Assembly (NCBI GenBank): GCA_023443225.1 | Contig: JAEZVF010000011.1 | Coordinates: forward strand, 1 to 16,055 | DNA length: 16,055 nucleotides | Reading direction: 5' to 3' | DNA from: Bacillota bacterium | Lineage (GTDB): Bacteria; Bacillota; Clostridia; Lachnospirales; Lachnospiraceae | Part shown: positions 14,528-16,055 of the stretch, one piece after another | Layout: every line of letters starts with the position of its first letter | How positions within the stretch are numbered: position 1 is the first letter of the stretch | Notes under the pieces: generated by a model | The model's input: the letters and a program-made list of their open reading frames with translations, nothing else | What the model was told of the DNA's origin: nothing | Databases searched by the model: none | Translations under genes and position numbers: made by a program

Positions 14528-15265
14528 ATGGGTAATAACGTTCAGTCCATCGAGAATGATGAACTATTCCGTGAATTGGATAAGTTAAATAATGAATGGT
14601 TACAAGCATATAATGTAGACCCGAATGCTGTTAGTAATAGTTACAGGGGGAATGCGGTTCTGTTTTTTGAAAAGGAGAACTACATAAAAGGAAATCAGGC
14701 AATCTGCCAGTGTTATAGTAAAAATCGTATTCAAATTGAACAATTAAAAAGTATTCATACTTCTTACCGTGTTCATTTATCTGAAAACCCTGATATGGTT
14801 TATGAAATAGGGTATATGGTAACGGAAAAGGACGTTAGGTATCATTTTATTATCATTTGGTCAAAAGAAGAGGGTATGTGGCTGCGAGAGCTGGAAGTTA
14901 TGGTGAAGAATGACTCGAACAGTAATGACCAAGAAGGAATCGATATTGCAAGGAAAAGATGGGTTGAGCTTGCAAATGAACATTCACCAGAGCGTCTTGT
15001 GGCAGAGGTTTACACCAAGGGTTTTACCTACTATAACAGGAATACTATTTATCAAGGATATGAAAAGTTATCAGAAGCATATTCCTATATGAAGGACCCT
15101 AATTTTCTGATTGATCTTAAGAAGGAGATCAGTATTGTGGTTCGTCCGGACCTGATATATGAGATGGGAAAATGGATGAATTCAGACTATTCCGGAAGTT
15201 ATATAATCATATGGAAAAAGCAACAAAATAGTGAATGGAAGATTGAATTTGATTCAAATTGGTAA
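14528..15265 (+). CDS. Tandem NTF2-like (SnoaL/DUF4440-type) protein
   Basis: The start is ATG 14528 after AAAGGAGGAG. The 245-residue protein contains two related halves, about residues 8-122 and 135-245. Each has an N-terminal helix (ELFRELDKLNNEWLQAYN; GIDIARKRWVELANEH), a mid segment with a phenylalanine-rich strand and G-Y/G-N turn (AVLFFEKENYIKGNQAI; FTYYNRNTIYQGYEKL), and matching ends (PDMVYEIGYMV...YHFIIIWSKEEGMW; PDLIYEMGKWM...SYIIIWKKQQNSEW). This is the cone-shaped NTF2-like fold with a helix and a curved sheet, here duplicated in one chain. Such proteins bind small ligands or are simple lyases or isomerases, but many have no known activity. No signal peptide is present. It stands alone and appears intact. 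Confidence 0.75.
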   Translation: MGNNVQSIENDELFRELDKLNNEWLQAYNVDPNAVSNSYRGNAVLFFEKENYIKGNQAICQCYSKNRIQIEQLKSIHTSYRVHLSENPDMVYEIGYMVTEKDVRYHFIIIWSKEEGMWLRELEVMVKNDSNSNDQEGIDIARKRWVELANEHSPERLVAEVYTKGFTYYNRNTIYQGYEKLSEAYSYMKDPNFLIDLKKEISIVVRPDLIYEMGKWMNSDYSGSYIIIWKKQQNSEWKIEFDSNW

Positions 15266-15454
15266 AACCAAGAAGTATATAAGTAACAGCCCTTTATCGA
15301 TATGAATTGACACAAAATCCGCCAATGTGATGCCGATAGTGACGAACATCCGGATTCGTGGTATTTCAGAGAAAATCAGTATATTATATAGTTGATATAT
15401 TCCTTAAAACATCAAAACCAATGCAAACACAAAGGCAGCTGTTGAATATTTATA

Positions 15455-15480
15455 CCATCAGGGTTATTTCATCCTGATGG
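15455..15480 (+). promoter_or_regulatory. Hairpin overlapping the ribosome binding site
   Basis: CCATCAGG (15455-15462) and CCTGATGG (15473-15480) form a perfect 8-bp stem with a 10-base loop. The last two G of the stem are the first two bases of the GGAG (15479-15482) serving ATG 15491, so folding could partly hide the binding site. Confidence 0.55.
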
Positions 15481-15490
15481 AGAAAGTACA

Positions 15491-15754
15491 ATGCCTCCGG
15501 AAGCACTAGCTATATTTAGTGGAAGGATAACAGATACAGAAAAATGTATTAATGAACACACAAATGAAGAATATATTTGGGCTAAAGTGACTGTCATGGG
15601 GGATGAAATTGATGTTGTTGCTGATCCTGAAATTATAGAAGGAAAACTAATAAAAGGTGGAATCCTAAGTGGTTCGTTTTGGCTAAGTGTAAGAGTTATT
15701 GGTGAGCTTGAGAAGAAAGAAAAATCTTTTTGGAAGAAGCTTTTAAAAAGATAA
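15491..15754 (+). CDS. Small OB-fold-like hypothetical protein
   Basis: This 87-residue protein starts at ATG 15491 (GGAG eight bases upstream). It reads MPPEALAIFSGRITDTEK onward and is dominated by predicted beta strands (YIWAKVTVMGDEIDVVAD, then LSGSFWLSVRVIGEL), ending in a lysine-rich tail (KKEKSFWKKLLKR). The glycine-separated strands and the conserved-looking pattern xVVADPEIIEG...GSFWxS recall small clostridial proteins with an OB-like barrel, but I cannot name a family with a known function. No signal peptide or membrane segment is visible. It precedes a frameshifted remnant by 25 bases and could have been cotranscribed with it. It appears intact. Confidence 0.65.
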   Translation: MPPEALAIFSGRITDTEKCINEHTNEEYIWAKVTVMGDEIDVVADPEIIEGKLIKGGILSGSFWLSVRVIGELEKKEKSFWKKLLKR

Positions 15755-15779
15755 TAGTTAAAAATGTGAGGGTCTATGT

Positions 15780-15930
15780 ATGATAAGTTATTTAAATTTT
15801 ACTTGGCTTGAGCCATGGTATCCATTGCAAATCAAATGAAGAATACTTTGGTGAAGAATTGTGTCGTGAAATTAGTGAAGTGCATCCTCTTTACAAAATA
15901 AAAACTAAAGCTATCGCACTTCGCCATAAG
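15780..15930 (+). pseudogene. Remnant of a small hypothetical protein, frameshifted and 3'-truncated
   Basis: ATG 15780 opens a frame MISYLNFTWLEPWYPLQIK that stops at 15837. One register over the homologous sequence continues EEYFGEELCREISEVHPLY and IKTKAIALRH. The HPLYxIKxKAIAxR pattern belongs to a small, uncharacterised, immunity-like family whose members normally go on with a DDVLF stretch. Here that part is replaced at about 15931 by the start of an ATPase. Confidence 0.55.
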
Positions 15931-16055
15931 TTAATTGATAGAGAAACTTACTTAAATAAGTTAATAAGCTTAAAAGGGACGCCTGATATAAAAGTTATTA
16001 CTGGAGTAAGACGTTCGGGTAAGTCAAAATTGATGGAAGAATATATTGAGTGGAT
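15931..16055 (+). CDS. N-terminus of a second DUF4143-type ATPase, cut by window edge
   Basis: The frame continues from the preceding remnant and from about 15931 reads LIDRETYLNKLISLKG, then DIKVITGVRRSGKSKLMEEY. This is the standard N-terminus of the DUF4143-type ATPases, with Walker A GVRRSGKS at 16003-16026. The family normally starts Met-Ile-x-Arg; here the codon before Ile is TTA rather than ATG and there is no good ribosome binding site. The start has been damaged, or translation begins in the fused upstream frame, which is open from 15796. The remainder lies outside the window. Relation to the ATPase at 2-973 cannot be tested because the visible parts do not overlap. Confidence 0.75.

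Noticed and set aside
15266..15454. Gene remnant near 15311-15384 (frame reading SANVMPIVTNIRIRGISEK)
   Set aside because: Short, without start or binding site, and not matched to a family I can name.
1..16055. CRISPR array or tRNA genes
   Set aside because: No regularly spaced short repeats and no cloverleaf with TTCRA arm were seen on reading either strand.

Overview
The window looks like an accessory region of a low-GC Gram-positive (Bacillota, probably Clostridia) chromosome or large mobile element. Most genes are AT-rich with strong GGAGG-type ribosome binding sites and sigma-A-like promoters (TTGACT-N17-TATAAT). The gene families are typical of clostridial genomic islands: DUF4143-type ATPases, RloA/RloB, Fic, a large serine recombinase and a nitrilase-family amidase. 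The genus cannot be read from the sequence. Many genes are broken by single stops, 1-nt frameshifts, deletions or insertions, so this is a decaying island.

Layout. 1-973: C-terminal part of a DUF4143-type ATPase. 988-1210: a truncated copy of a repeated, apparently RNA-structured element. 1354-2065: a frameshifted GIY-YIG gene. 2112-2750: a Crp/Fnr regulator, followed by a hairpin terminator shared with a convergent two-gene operon (4260 to 2821) that encodes a class II aminoacyl-tRNA-synthetase-like protein and a GNAT acetyltransferase. 4570-5004: a small-protein gene truncated by a mobile element.

4915-8399 is the clearest mobile element. Three consecutive minus-strand tyrosine recombinases (7015-8226, 6017-7010, 5014-6045) lie between about 95-bp imperfect inverted repeats, which is the layout of a Recombinase-in-Trio (RIT) element. 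Only the last recombinase is intact. The element abuts a Fic-domain gene that lacks its 5' end.

8982-11044: a promoter and a RloA/RloB (AbiL-like) presumed phage-defence pair, whose RloB gene has one internal TAA. 11183-11759: a serine recombinase with its middle deleted. 11935-12300: a second, longer copy of the structured element seen at 988-1210, followed by a SEC-C gene with two internal stops. 12837-13775: a minus-strand nitrilase-superfamily amidase with a clear promoter, an operator-like palindrome and a structured 5' leader. 13982-14527 holds no convincing gene. 14528-15265: a tandem NTF2-like protein. 15491-15754: a small conserved-looking protein. 15780-16055: a gene remnant fused to the N-terminus of a second DUF4143-type ATPase, cut by the window edge.

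Functionally the window combines defence-associated genes (RloA/RloB, Fic, possibly GIY-YIG), mobility genes (RIT trio, serine recombinase) and apparently unrelated metabolic cargo. The strongest candidates for something undescribed are the two-copy structured element, whose stems are kept by different base pairs, and the amidase leader RNA.
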